From Owenia fusiformis (Eukaryota > Annelida > Polychaeta > Sabellida > Oweniidae), in NCBI GenBank assembly GCA_903813345.2, contig CAIIXF020000001.1, positions 39,217,366-39,281,365 of the forward strand: a stretch of DNA of 64,000 nucleotides. Reading direction: 5' to 3'. Of this stretch, positions 43,065-54,883 are shown in pieces (position 1 is the first letter of the stretch; each line of letters starts with the position of its first letter). Position numbers and translations under genes: made by a program. The notes beneath the pieces are model-generated. The model was not told where the DNA came from and made no database searches. It saw nothing but the letters and a program-made list of their open reading frames with translations.

Positions 43065-45408
43065 ATGCTGGCTGAATATGTTATGTTGGCACTCCTATTG
43101 GTGACTCTCTGTTGTCAAGGTATGTCTATATGTGTCAGGGTGTGGGGAAGAATAAGATAATCGTGCCTACAAAACTGTCAAGTCGAACATGTCAAATGAG
43201 GATTGATTTAGCATTTACATTAGCACTTATGCTATTTTGCTAATCAGAATAAATATAGTATTGTAACAAAGATTGAAACTGCATTTGTGCTGTTTTAGTG
43301 CAATATTTTGCATCAATTTTCTACCTGTAGCCTTGCTTCCATCCTTTGTGACCCCCTATACTTGTACCTCTGGGGGGGGGAGTAGATAGGTTGAGGGCAG
43401 AGATGATGCAATATTAATCTACCCCCACACTATCAATGTTCCTCCCAGCAGTGTGTCAATGAGACAATACAGGCACTTGTTGCAAGACAATAATCAACAT
43501 ACACAGGGTGGGCCAATAAAAATTGGAACATTTTTCTATTTAATCAATTTTCTTTACTTATAATTGCAGTTCAATCCACAAAAATTCAGATACTGGTAAG
43601 TTGATTATTTGTGAAAATGTTAAAGATAAAAATATGTATGCATAATTATTTTTGGCTTGTCATGGTCATTCTCTATAATATTCTGCGTGTCTTCTGAACA
43701 ATTTCAAAATGTTACCTGCTTGAGACAACACTGCTGAAAATACAGTATCTTTCATACCATACAATATGTACCCTTCAAATGGTCTCAGCACAATTTCCAT
43801 CAATTAAAACATATGTAGTAACCCCTAGGGGGGCTAGCCATGTCTTTCTTGGATAATATAGCTTGACTGACCCCAGCTTTTTTCAAAACTGGCAAAATAT
43901 GTCTCAAATCCTATCATTTAAGCCATGTATGACTGTCAAATACACCTTAGAGTGATTGGGTTGGTGGAGGACATGGTCAGGAAACCCTTGCATTGAGTAT
44001 TTAAATGTTGAGCTTGTATATTCATATTTACACAAGCTGTTGACAATGATTTGTTTTTCAATTTCCCAAAGTGTTGAAGATGATACATGACTAACAAAAA
44101 GTTACAATGGAATGAAAAAATGTACTAATTTTTTTGGCCCAACCTGTACATGTATAGCAATACCAGCAGAATAAAGAATATAACAATTTTTAGTTGTACA
44201 TCATTGATAAATGTAACTCTTGCAGGTCACAGTGACACAAACCCTCGCAAACGTTTATTGACTTGATAAAACATGATATATTTTATGTTTTGTTCGATTC
44301 ATAATTCAACTCTTAAGTTAAGATTTAGATTATAACCTTCACATTACAGACCATTATTTCAAATAAAAACACGTTGTAGTTAAAACCACACGTAATAAGC
44401 GAAGGTTATTGATGGTTGTGATGTGTTCTGCTATCATACCCATGTGTTATGCTGTTATACCCATGTGTTTTACTGTTTTTTTTTTTATTATATCTTGGTT
44501 ACCGCCATATTTGGCGAGCAATACCTCATTGGTATATTCCGTATTTTACGTATTTTACACACGAAGATAGAGCCAGAAACCCCTCCTTGGAGGAGCCCTG
44601 TGTTCTTTTATGTGCACAGGTACACAGACATACAGGTACACACCACAGCCTTTTATACGAGTCGTGAACCACTCAGTCAAACACCCAGAATTACATAACG
44701 CACAAACAAACTTGTCTGAACCGGGAATCGAACCCGGGGCCAAGCAATATTGGTAACCTTGACTCTCTCTGCCACTGAGCCATAGCGGGTGGACTAAACC
44801 CATGTGCTGTGCTATTATACCCATGTGATCTACTGTTATACCCATGTGTTCTGCTCTCATACCCATGTGTTCTGTTGTTATACCCATGTGTTCTACTATT
44901 ATACCCATGTGTTGTGCTATTATACCCATGTGTTCTGCTGTTATACCCATGTGTTCTGCTATTATACCCATGTGTTCTGCTGTTATGCCCATGTGTTCTG
45001 GTATTATACCCATGTGTTCTACTATTATACCCATGTGTTCTGCTATTATACCCATATGTTCTGCTGTAATACCCATGTGTTCTGCTGTTATACCCATGTG
45101 TTCTACTATTATACCCATGTGTTCTGCTGTTATGCCCATGTGTTCTGGTATTATACCCATGTGTTCTGCTATTATACCTATGTGTTCTGCTATTATACCA
45201 ATGTACTTCAACCTAATAAGTGAATTGTCTTTATATCTTTGTGTTATGCTATTTTACCTATATGCTCTACTATTATACAGGGTTCCTAGCAGAATCTCTA
45301 GATCACCTAGAAAAGAATACAAATCTACCCTATGGTGTTAACTGTGCCTGTTACAAGGGGAACATTAATTGGCTTCTTCCACTGGAGACAAAGGACATTT
45401 ACAATTAA
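43065..45408 (+). CDS. small secreted protein, 60 aa, two coding exons
   Basis: Exon 43065-43119 encodes MLAEYVMLALLLVTLCCQ and one base of the next codon (donor GTATGT). Exon 45281-45408 (acceptor TATTATACAG) adds two bases and then FLAESLDHLEKNTNLPYG, VNCACYKGNINWLLPLETK and DIYN, stop. The N-terminus is a clear signal peptide: a short start, a hydrophobic core LALLLVTL, and likely cleavage near CCQG/FLAE. The mature part is about 41 residues with two cysteines in a CAC motif and no dibasic sites. A CTTTTCTAG acceptor-like site 11 bp before the ATG suggests a spliced 5' UTR, and AATAAA is at 45433. I do not recognise a family. A middle exon in the 2.2-kb intron cannot be excluded, but this joint is in frame. 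Confidence 0.68.
43503..44148. mobile_element. CAGGGTGGGCC-ended inverted-repeat element
   Basis: ACAGGGTGGGCCAATAAAAA at about 43503 pairs with the complement near 44130-44148 (TTTTTTTGGCCCAACCTGT). These are Tc1/mariner-like ends; the interior shows no transposase. It lies in the intron of the small secreted gene. Confidence 0.6.
44425..45205 (+). repeat. 21-bp minisatellite split by a SINE
   Basis: The unit is TTCTGCTATTATACCCATGT plus G, with about 3 units before and 19 after the SINE at 44477-44793. All three plus-strand frames are open because of the 21-bp period; they are not genes. The array ends about 75 bp before the acceptor of the second exon of the small secreted gene. Confidence 0.92.
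44477..44793 (-). mobile_element. tRNA-derived SINE, copy 2
   Basis: On the minus strand: TCCACCCGCTATGGCTCAGT (A box), GGGTTCGATTCCCGGTTC (B box), the same body as copy 1, and a tail of AAGATATAAT then A11. The B box is closer to a functional tRNA box than in copy 1. Inserted in the 21-bp minisatellite. Confidence 0.88.
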
Positions 45409-45439
45409 CATGTAGTCTTGTATACTTCAATCAATAAAT

Positions 45440-46546
45440 GTAATATATAATAAGTTCTATGTATCAACAGTCATTTGTTAAGAATGAGCTAATTCCTGTA
45501 TATCACTTAACTAATTCCTGTATATCACTTATAACTATGAGCTCATCCCTGTACATCTCTGTGATAACTATTAACTAAGGAATCAATTCCTATACCTATG
45601 GTGTAAAAATAATTGTGGCAAGAGAAAAAAAAAATGCGTCTATTTAGTATACTTATTTATGTGGTATACACTAACTGTCATCTTGAATAATATTTGGAAC
45701 ATGATGAGTTGATGATCAAGATCATGCTGACCTAAATGAGTTGCACAAATGTCATGGTCACAATAAAACCTTAAACACACTGATGCTAGTGAAAACTACT
45801 GGAAAATATAAACGAAGTATTAAAACCCCTAGAAACCTAGTCTTTTGTTCCAAACTGCTGCTGATTAAGTAAGTTCAATTTTCTGAAATGACGCTCCATT
45901 GTGCGCTACATACATGTACAATAGAGACACAAAAATGCAGAACTTTCATGTTACTTTCAGTATCCTATATGTATTTATTGTACTTTTGGTATGTAAAAAT
46001 GTACATATGCATTTTACATTAAAAATAAATAAAAAGCTATGCAAAATGCAATAGTTCTAGACTGGCATGTCCACAACTACAGCTAATACATCATAAAAAT
46101 GCAGCCTGTTTTTTCCAGAAACAACCACTAATATTCATGTACAATTATGTATCTAATAATGTGAGAAGTAAAATTTAGAATACTGATTTTATTAATGATT
46201 GATTGCTTATCTCTTGCTAGTCATGGTGTTGATTTATAAGCCTAGAATATATCATACTTTTCATACAGGTAACAATCAGATCAAATATCTAATAACCCTT
46301 GCAAAAAATTACATTTGGACTAAAAGACATTTGGACTGAAATTAGTAATCACAGTACAGCATCACAATAAGGTTGAATAAATTATTCCATGGTTGGTTAA
46401 TTACACATAACAAGTGGATATGGTTTGCAGGTACTGTTATATGGTATATCAAGCATAGACATCTCAGTCTCTGGCTTTCCATATTAAGCCTTCAAGCAAT
46501 ACATCACCCTGTCTGCAATGATTTATAATGACAATCAATCAACATC
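45440..46546. other. gene-free stretch
   Basis: AT-rich sequence 3' of the small secreted gene. A short tandem AACTAATTCCTGTATATCAC occurs at 45490-45530. No exon, RNA gene or element ends recognised. Confidence 0.5.
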
Positions 46547-46755
46547 CAGGCCCGTAGCCAGGGGGGGTTCGCAGGGTTCGGGCAAACCCCCCCCTGGCCA
46601 AAAATTCTTTCAAAATCATGCAGTTTTTGACCATTTTGAGCACTTCTCTAGTGATTTTAGCCTAATTTGGGCCAAAATTGTCAAATGTGAACCCCCCCCT
46701 GGAAATTTTTGAAAATTGAACCCCCCCCCCTTGGCAAATCCTGGCTACGGGCCTG
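46547..46755. mobile_element. 209-bp MITE with perfect 15-bp ends
   Basis: CAGGCCCGTAGCCAG and its exact complement CTGGCTACGGGCCTG are flanked by ACATC on both sides (5-bp duplication). The interior has G-tracts and C-tracts near the ends. The ORF at 46518-46712 is a shadow. Confidence 0.85.
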
Positions 46756-47689
46756 ACATCTCTATGTTACAATAACTTTGTGAGTATTGTTGAAACATAT
46801 ACACAATAGTGTTGAAACATGTACACTCAAGTCCTGGAAGTTGATCCTGATTCCTATTTGGGGAGATAGATATAAGCAATTTTCAACTTAGGTCATTGAT
46901 GAGAAATCAGAATCTTTTGGAAAGTGGTGCCTAATATATCCCCTAGCTTTTGGAAAGAATTGGTATCGATATGGGGAACTTTTTGAACACATGTTTCTCT
47001 TAAACCAGTCATCAAAAATTTCTTAAAATCTTACACATTGCCATTTTAATGGCCATCTTTTGAATTGTAACAATATAATTTGAAATAGATATACATAAGT
47101 TCATCTATATTGTTTTAAAAAACACATCAAACACTTGTTGTGTTCTTGGTATCATGTTTCCAGAGTGAAATGAAACATCTTTCCGAACCTCATTGGAACA
47201 AAACGACATAAACACAACATGTTTAGGTCTCTCAATATTGTAATTGTACAAAGGAAATTTTGGTTCATTTTAAAAAAGTATCTAGTTAATGAAATAAAGG
47301 GATTTTCTTGATTTTTATCTATTTTGGGGGGATTTTGTTTTAATTTTTGAATACTTTTTTAAAATGAACCAAAAATTCCTTTGTATAACATTAATATTGA
47401 GAGGTCTAAAAACATGTTGTATACGCTATTTTGTTCCAACAAGGTTCGGAAAGACCGGAAAGACATTTTATTTCATTCTCAAGAATTGGTAGAGAGGAGC
47501 AAAAACAATTGCACTAAAAAACAAAAAATGTTAACAAAAACGGTTATATAAAATATTTCTAAATAATTTTCGCATTAAATTGTTGTCAATCAGTCAACAT
47601 TACATAAAATACCATGTTTTTTTACAGAATGTTTTTAATGATTGGTTTAAGAGAAAAACATTGTTGAATTCAGTTCTCCATATCCACGG

Positions 47690-48976
47690 TGTATAACCCA
47701 AACGCTCCTACATGCACGACGGAGCGTTTCATTTACGCGGAAACGCTCCGGAGCGAAATAAAATGGCGGCTAATGAAGATTCCACTATGACCGTAAGTAT
47801 TGTTCCTCTTGTTTCTCTTACTTATCATATGTTATGGTGAAATATTATGTACCATTCGATGAACAATACCGTGAGCAAAGACCTGATTTATTCAACATCT
47901 GGTGGTAAACTGTTATTTGCTTGATCAAAGCTCCGTAGTGTAGATCGAACGAATCTGAAGATGACGATTTGACCACAAATTACGAATTAAACTAGTATTT
48001 CTATGAAAACGTTAATCTTTCTGTTAAAGTTGTAGATCACAAACTCGTATATTCTCATTTCCTAGAATCCCAGTCCAAATCCATTACTTGTTCTCGAGAA
48101 ATCGCTTGTTTTCCTCGAAACGCTCCGTCGATTTAGAACACAATTTTAGAAACGCTCTTACCATTTTGTTTTGATATAATTTTCAGATTATTAGAGAAGA
48201 GTTTCGAATCAAATCTATCTCTCAAAAACGTGTTGTACTTGTTAGGCAAATTGAAACATCTGAACCTGGTGGTGCTAAACCTGCAACTAGCTGATTTAAG
48301 CCTACATTAGATGATGTCATGCCTACATTTGTGCTAAATCATATAACTATAGAAAAAAAGAAAATTTATATGTGAATTAATCTTTCTTCTATTGATGCCA
48401 AGGGGTATAATAGATCTTTTCTTTCTCTTCCTGAAAAGAAAAGGCAAGCTATATATTTCCTAAACTGATCTAGACTACCGGAGCGTTTCCAGTTCACTGT
48501 GTTAACCAGATCGGAGCGTTTCTTGAATATGAGAATGTCATCATTTTTAAGACTGGATTTTCGGTCATCAAATCACTATTGCGATAATGTATGGCGCGTT
48601 GAAGTATTGGAATTTGACTAAAATATACGTTGGTGCTCTAATCTTAGCTCAACTAATCACATGTATCGACAAAAAGGGTTTTGACCGGTAGAATGACAAA
48701 TACGTTTTTGAATTTTGATAACTATACTGCTTCGTACAGCTCTTCCTAATTGCTTCAAACGTCAACAGTCAGCCAAGTACAACATGAATATCACACCCAT
48801 CGAATGGTATACTCGAAATATGTAACTCATACCTCTTATTCTCATTATTGGGGAAATCGTCAGACGGCTCATCATTCCCGCCAGTCAGTTTTCCTACTCC
48901 GGAGCGTTTCTTTGTTTAATTTCAGTAATGAAACGCTCCGTCGTGCATGTAGGAGCGTTTGGGTTATACACCGTGA
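47690..48976. mobile_element. Transib-like non-autonomous element
   Basis: The ends are perfect inverted repeats of more than 45 bp beginning CACGGTGTATAACCCAAACG. ATATC flanks both sides, and the uninterrupted site is known from sibling foldback copies (CCATATCGATACC), so the 5-bp target duplication is real. CAC-N-GTG ends with 5-bp duplications are typical of the Transib/RAG-related superfamily; the assignment is inferred. The motif GGAGCGTTT or its complement occurs about ten times. A decayed coding stretch lies at 47763-48471. Confidence 0.65.
47763..48471 (+). pseudogene. decayed two-exon reading frame inside the Transib-like element
   Basis: ATG at 47763 reads MAANEDSTMT to donor GTAAGT (47793). 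After acceptor TTTTCAG (48186) the frame continues IIREEFRIKSISQKRVVLVR, QIETSEPGGAKPATS, stop TGA, FKPTLDDVMPTFVLNHITIE, KKKIYM, TGA, INLSSIDAKGYNRSFLSLPE, KKRQAIYFLN, TGA. The only stops are TGA, which fits CpG decay of CGA (Arg) codons. I do not recognise the protein; it may be a captured gene piece or the element's own. Confidence 0.4.
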
Positions 48977-49309
48977 TATCGATACCTATCCTTTAGACTC
49001 AAATTCACACGTTACTATATCTGTCAGTTTGCCATTTTTGTGAATAAAAAGAGAGTTGCTTAATGACAGAATTCTACTTTGATTTAGTACACGTTTGGTA
49101 CAAATGATAGGGTAATATTATCAGGGTAAACAATTATATCATGAGAGTATTTACTTGATGTTTATCCTTGAATGCAGACACAACAGAGTTGCAGGATATA
49201 TTGATATTCAATTGATATTAGCAAGAACATTCTTCCTATGTAAATATTTACATGTATTTCAAAGACCATGATCATATTGGGTGATATGTCACATTAGAGC
49301 CACTTTTAT

Positions 49310-50500
49310 ACGATTATATCTTGGATTATGAATATTTTCTGACCATGGATACAGATACTAGTATATCTTTTAGATCCATTCATTATCTACATGAAAAGAA
49401 TATATAATGATAATTCAAGTTCATCAGACAAAGTGATATTAAAGGGGTAATGGACCCACAACATACTTTTTCAAAATTTTCACTGAAAAGACAACCTTTT
49501 GTCATAAAGTGGATTGCTCCAGGGACTTAAAAAAAACTGCATCTGGATGACCAAAACGAGCTCAAATCAATGGAAAGCATGAATTTTCTATATGGGGAAA
49601 TAACATCGAGTACTAGTACTATATAGTCCTATAGTACTAGTCTGAGAGCAATTAAGTTTTCATTTCAAGAACTAATTAATAATGCATAAACATTGTAAAA
49701 AGATTGCCTTGTAAAAGTATGTTGGGTCAACTGTAACCTTTTTTTTTTTTAATAATAATAATGTTTATTTCAAAACTTCTAAGGCCACAGGCCTCCTAGT
49801 TACAGTTAATTTTCATACAATTTTAGACAGTGATAAGCAAAACAACTTAAATTACAAATTAAGTTTTCATTTTGAAGCAGCACGCTAACCACGAGTAGCA
49901 ATTTTATTAACGTGAATGCAGTTGAACCATGAAACGTGAGAGTCTGATACGCGCGATTCGATAGTTTTGTTTTCCCAGGAGCTCCGACCCCAATACAAGC
50001 TCTCCATTGCTCAACAGATATTCCCATACTTTGGCCTGGCCACTATGGTCATGCACTATTACACAGCAGTTTTCAATAGATACAGGCTATTTATGTGGTT
50101 ACAATATGTACAGCTATACATGAACTGACCTACTTATGTCCACTATTTGGCTGCCAATAAAACAATATTTATATGTAAAATGATCTAACTTTCTCACCGG
50201 AATTTTGTATCCTGTGTTCAATTTAGTCCAAATATTTTATGTATCCAAGATTCCTAGTATGTTCATGAACCATGTATCAAAATATTGTAACTGCATCCTA
50301 TATATTTTTTAACTTTTAGACAATTTTAATCAGAGCTGAAATTTTATTTGTTTTCCTTGGTCACTGCCACAAAATTTATATAACTTTATATAACTGTAAC
50401 CTCAATATCAACAGTCCAATTCACCAGATTATCACTGAATATACTTTTCATTGAGATAATAAATGGATCTGGAAGATATGCCTGTCTTCGTGGTCAAAAA
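49310..50500. mobile_element. relative of the 17323-19688 element
   Basis: 49316-49390 (TTATATCTTGGATTATGAAT and AGATCCATT) resembles 17363-17430. 49440-49600 pairs with 19270-19510 as its complement (AAGTATGTTGATTGG, GGTCATCTAAAT). 50445-50500 is the complement-type right arm. A 3'-truncated retroposon tail is inserted at 49738. It lacks the tandem core and the microsatellite. Confidence 0.5.
49738..50035 (-). mobile_element. retroposon 3' tail fragment
   Basis: On the minus strand this ends CCTTAGAAGTTTTGAAATAA, then ACATTATTATTATT and A11: a polyadenylation signal, a trinucleotide repeat and a poly(A) tail, as in a non-LTR retroposon or SINE 3' end. The upstream part is not recognisable. 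Confidence 0.5.
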
Positions 50501-53500
50501 ATAGTCTGAAAACATTTGCCAAAACCCATATGGCCTTTTAAATCCAAAACACAGTGTGAATCATCATTCAATGCAATTTCAATGAAGAAGCCTACCTGGT
50601 TAGATTTACATTGAATACCATCACACATATTTCTGGCTTACCTAGGGTTGATTGGGGATTTCTTTTTATAGTTTATCCACACTAGGCCCGAGTGGCAGTA
50701 TTTATACTTTTTGGATACCTGTAAGGCCAAGGAGTTTGAAGATGCAACTAGGGGAGATGCCTCAAACTTCGACATATGGGGTTTCTTCATCATGGGGCTA
50801 CTACAACAATGTGGTTATTTCGACCATTGCCATTGCTGATAATTCATATTTCCAAGGTTGGCTATCTTGGATTAAGATCTCGCCAGTTGGAGATTTTAAT
50901 TCATTTTTAAAATTTTCCAAAAACAAACATGGTGGACTTCGACAATCAGAAATATAAGCCGATGTTGAAATAGCCCCATGGTCAAAATAGCCCAATGACG
51001 AAGTATCCAATAAGTCGAAATTCTATGCATCTCCTCTATCAGAAGAGCAACACATACAAAAATATCTTGTCATAATATACTTTGTATATTTTACTGGCCG
51101 AAGATAATACAGTTCAACCATTAGATACACATTTAAATGAACTCCATGAAATGAAGATATTTCATGTGAAAGATATAAATTCCATTCTTAACATTTTACA
51201 CATGTAAGGGAAGCATTTGTATGACATAGTAGAAGAGGAGGAAAACCCCCATGATTCAATTGATGACATACGATTTCCTCCTTCGCGCACCTCCTTTTGT
51301 CGAAAACGTACCCTCCATCTTGGTTTTCAAAGTTATCAAATTGACCTAGTTTTAAACCAATCAACGACGATGTCATCTCAATACAGATTTACATTATAAG
51401 CGTATGTCTTTGAACCCAGGGGTTTCTCCCCCTCTTACATAGTAGTTAGATCAATACAAAACATACATTCAGCTATATAGCTTTATTGGAGCTGTATAAT
51501 ACCTTCATACCTAATTATACAATTTCTTTAAATCATCTTTCTTTACCTTTAAGAAAATATGTTTTGGTACACATACTAATAATATCAAAGGTGCCTTGTC
51601 CCTTATTTTGAAAACAAAACAAAAAGTGATAATTGATAATTCAATGGTTTTTTGACAGTCATAACTCATCAGATATATGAAATATCATAGAATACCATAC
51701 AGGAGCTGTTGACATTACCAGCAGAATGAGTGAGCGAGGTATTCATAGGATGTTCTGTTTATCCCATAGTTAACATGTCTGTCTGTAAGATTTTAAGTTC
51801 CATTTTTGTGAAGGTTTTTGACATTAGTCTTCCGTATTCTTCCCTTGTTTTCTGTGATGTGTTTGCATTTGTCTGTTCTTCTACAAAACTATTGATATTC
51901 TCATTACTGTTTTATATCTTTCTGGTAATAGGCCCTGACTTGGTCCAAATCAAACATAGCTGATTGACCATTTTATTTTTCAAATGAACACTGATCACTT
52001 GATTCACTTAATCAATAATCACGATGTAACTAAATGTATTCACATTATGTGAGTAGTTCAAATTAATGGAAAAAGTGATAATTGTAGAATATTTTCTGTA
52101 TGACATAGATATCACTTTTTCCACACACTAGAAAAATATCATACAGTATTATTAAATGTAATTGCATTTATCATATATAATTTGGCCTCAACTATGGGAT
52201 AAAATCAAAGATCAGAAAAGTGTAACTGTGGAAAGGGAGTTAATTGTAATGAAATATCTGAATATTAGACCAACGGGCATTTGGGCAATTTTTGCTGCTC
52301 CACTTTAATAAATCATGGCCTCCAGGATTGCCCAAAATGTCTCAAACTTTAACGTGTCATTATATTCTACTGACACTGCCATTGTTTGAAAATTCAAAAA
52401 CCATTTGTTCCACCTTGTAGTAGTTCTACAATCACTCAATAAAAGACAAGGCATCTTTCATCGCTATTATCTAAAACTTATTTTGAATACCCTCCTTCGT
52501 AAGTTACATGAAGGTAAATATAATCGAAGATTAGAAAATTGATGCAGAATAGAAAATGAATGACATTGTTGATGTATTGCTACTGAGCAGTTAATACACC
52601 CAGCCAATTAATCTCTGCTTATAACCAACTACTTTATTGGTATCACACTTTGTATTGCTTACCAAATAGTACCATACTTTGTATTGACTACCACAGTGTA
52701 GAAAACTTTGTATTAAGTACCATTTGGTACCATACTTTGTATTATATACCATGTGAAACCATACTTTCTACTTTGGGCCATAGCATACCAAAATATGAGT
52801 GGTACCATACTTCATACATTGCATAATATTCAGTTAAAATGCATATGTGCATTGGTGTATCTCAGTATGCAGTGTGCACCATTGGCTGTAAACATATACA
52901 AGAAACAGTGATCTCCCCAAGATTAGAGAAAATGGCTGCTGCATTATGTTGAAAATTGTGGACTAGCTTTTTGAAAATGTGTTAGCTCGATGTCATGAGA
53001 ATAAAATATCAAGGTATTGATCAGATTTTTTGGCTTCATTTTGAGCCATTTTGAGAGAATGTTCATTTTAATAATGATCTTAATCCAGAAGCCGAAATTA
53101 CTTGGCTAGAAGACATGGCATGTGGACCACCCTGAAGTAATTAAAACGTTCGTCAAAAATTAAATCAACAGCTTCAATAAAAATGGCGGATGTTCGAGGA
53201 CAACGACAAAAACTGGATGAAAATGTTATTAATGTCTGACATTATAACTGGCTGTAAATGCAATCCAAAAGATTTGAACTAATACATTGATCACTTCGTG
53301 CGTGCTTTGAGTGTTTTTGTGAGCTAAAAGACCAAAACTCACAATCCAAATTGTGAAGTGAAAAAATGGCGGCTGGTTGATTTCAAATTTTATGATCACG
53401 ACATGCCTCATATACATGTAGAATAAAACACACGGGGATTTATGATAGGGGTAAGGCTGCAATATAGTGGAAGCCTTAGGAGAAGGTAAGTTACTATCAT

Positions 53501-53977
53501 ATTTTATATTTACCACACTTTCACTTTCAATGCAATATGCTTACCTTACATGCACTGTACGAAGTATGGACCAGTTCTATACACAGTTACTGTGTATGTA
53601 TCATACGCATAACTTGATATGCAGCATACAATGAAGTATACCTGTATCTAGTCGTTTACTCAATACTAGTATAAAGTCCTTCCCCTATGACATGGATTGC
53701 ACAATATATGACAAAGAGTGGGAATTAAAGTTCAGTAAAATATCTTGTTCCCCTCATGTTTAGCTTCCCCAGAGCCTCAGCAGCAGCAGGCATAATTTCT
53801 ACACTAAAATATCCAGTGCTTTATGAGATCCTTTTCCCGGATCACAGTCTTACTGCAAACTTTCAAGACAGTGCCTATATCCAGCAGGCAACTGTTTAAT
53901 TCATCTTTCACTTAATTCCCCCACATGGAGCACCCTTCATCTCTTACATGATCCTCCACTTCCTTCATCTTCACATA
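50501..53977. other. gene-free stretch
   Basis: No exon with family resemblance or RNA gene seen. Short imperfect repeats of TACCATACTTTGTATT occur at 52640-52810 (about six). The open frames at 50652, 51217, 51730 and 53229 lack splice context and motifs. Confidence 0.45.
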
Positions 53978-54375
53978 CTGTAAATTGCTTCAATTTGGCG
54001 CTATTTAATTTGGCAGATTGGGCAAATTTTGAAATTTTGCCTGCTTTTCAATATGCTGGATTGGGCCATCATCAGTCATATTACTCACTTCACAGCTCGC
54101 CACCAATAATGCAATTTTATCTCTCCTGGTATCAGATTGTTTTATCTAAACCAGCGGGGACTGTGTAGGTCTTCGGAAATAGTTTAAAATTGACATTTAA
54201 TCCATGATTCAGTCAAGATTTTCACCAAAATTTTACCGTGCAAGGTAACATATGAAAAAGCCACTATATGAAAATCCCCAGGAATTTCATTTTTTTAAAA
54301 TTGGCGAAGACTTAATTTGGCCATTTTTATCCATCCGCCAAATTGGAACAGCCGTCAAATTAAAGCAATTTACAG
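53978..54375. mobile_element. 398-bp TA-flanked MITE
   Basis: CTGTAAATTGCTTCAATTTG (53978) pairs with the complement of CAAATTAAAGCAATTTACAG (ending 54375), flanked by TA. The arms continue with GGCG/CGCC and AATTTGGC motifs. Same general type as 3087-3565. Confidence 0.8.
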
Positions 54376-54883
54376 TAATCCAGTGCTGTGATACATTTTC
54401 CTTGTTATGTTTTTTATTCTGATGCCTTACTCTCTAGTTCTAGGCTTTTCCACATTTAAAGCATGACAACCATGACAGTTTAGCATGGGTCAACATCTCA
54501 AACAGCACACAATGCAGCAAGCAGTGGTGGCATAATATACTCTACGCATTTCCCACACTCGCAACTAAAACTGGTATATGCCTATCGAAAGCTCTGCTTA
54601 TATTTATGCTGTACATTAACTGTATGAATCTGGATATACACAAATTAACTGGTCAGCCCCTAGGTAGTATAAGTGCCAGCACAAAATGATCAATCCTCAA
54701 CACAGGGACGTGTCAATCTTTGTCCTGTGTCTAGGTATGAGTGTGCCATTTTTATATTCCAAATTCCTCAGATGGCATACAAAGGTAACACTGCACCTTA
54801 ATGACATCAAATCTCGTTTTGTTATTCAGCAACAGTTGTGTCATAAATGTAAGTGCATTTGGCAACAGTGCTATCATGACAGC

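Larger units (their letters stand above)
46954..48995. mobile_element. foldback element copy E, interrupted
   Basis: The left end is AAAGAATTGGTATCGATATG at 46954 and the right end is ATATCGATACCTATCCTTT near 48977-48995. Its right terminus is split by the element at 47690-48976, with ATATC duplicated. It is the best copy for seeing the family's two long complementary halves and their AAATGAACCAAAAATTCC centre. Confidence 0.8.

Noticed and set aside
44804-45341. Three overlapping open frames (CYYTHVF, LLYPCVL, IPMCSAV repeats) and the antisense EHMGIIA frame
   Set aside because: All are products of a 21-bp minisatellite in the intron of the small secreted gene.
48750-49043. 97-aa open frame
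   Set aside because: It runs from inside the Transib-like element across its terminal repeat into the foldback; no motif, boundaries set by repeats.
50652-51010. Overlapping 101-aa and 69-aa frames on opposite strands
   Set aside because: No recognisable motif, no splice context and no conservation evidence available.
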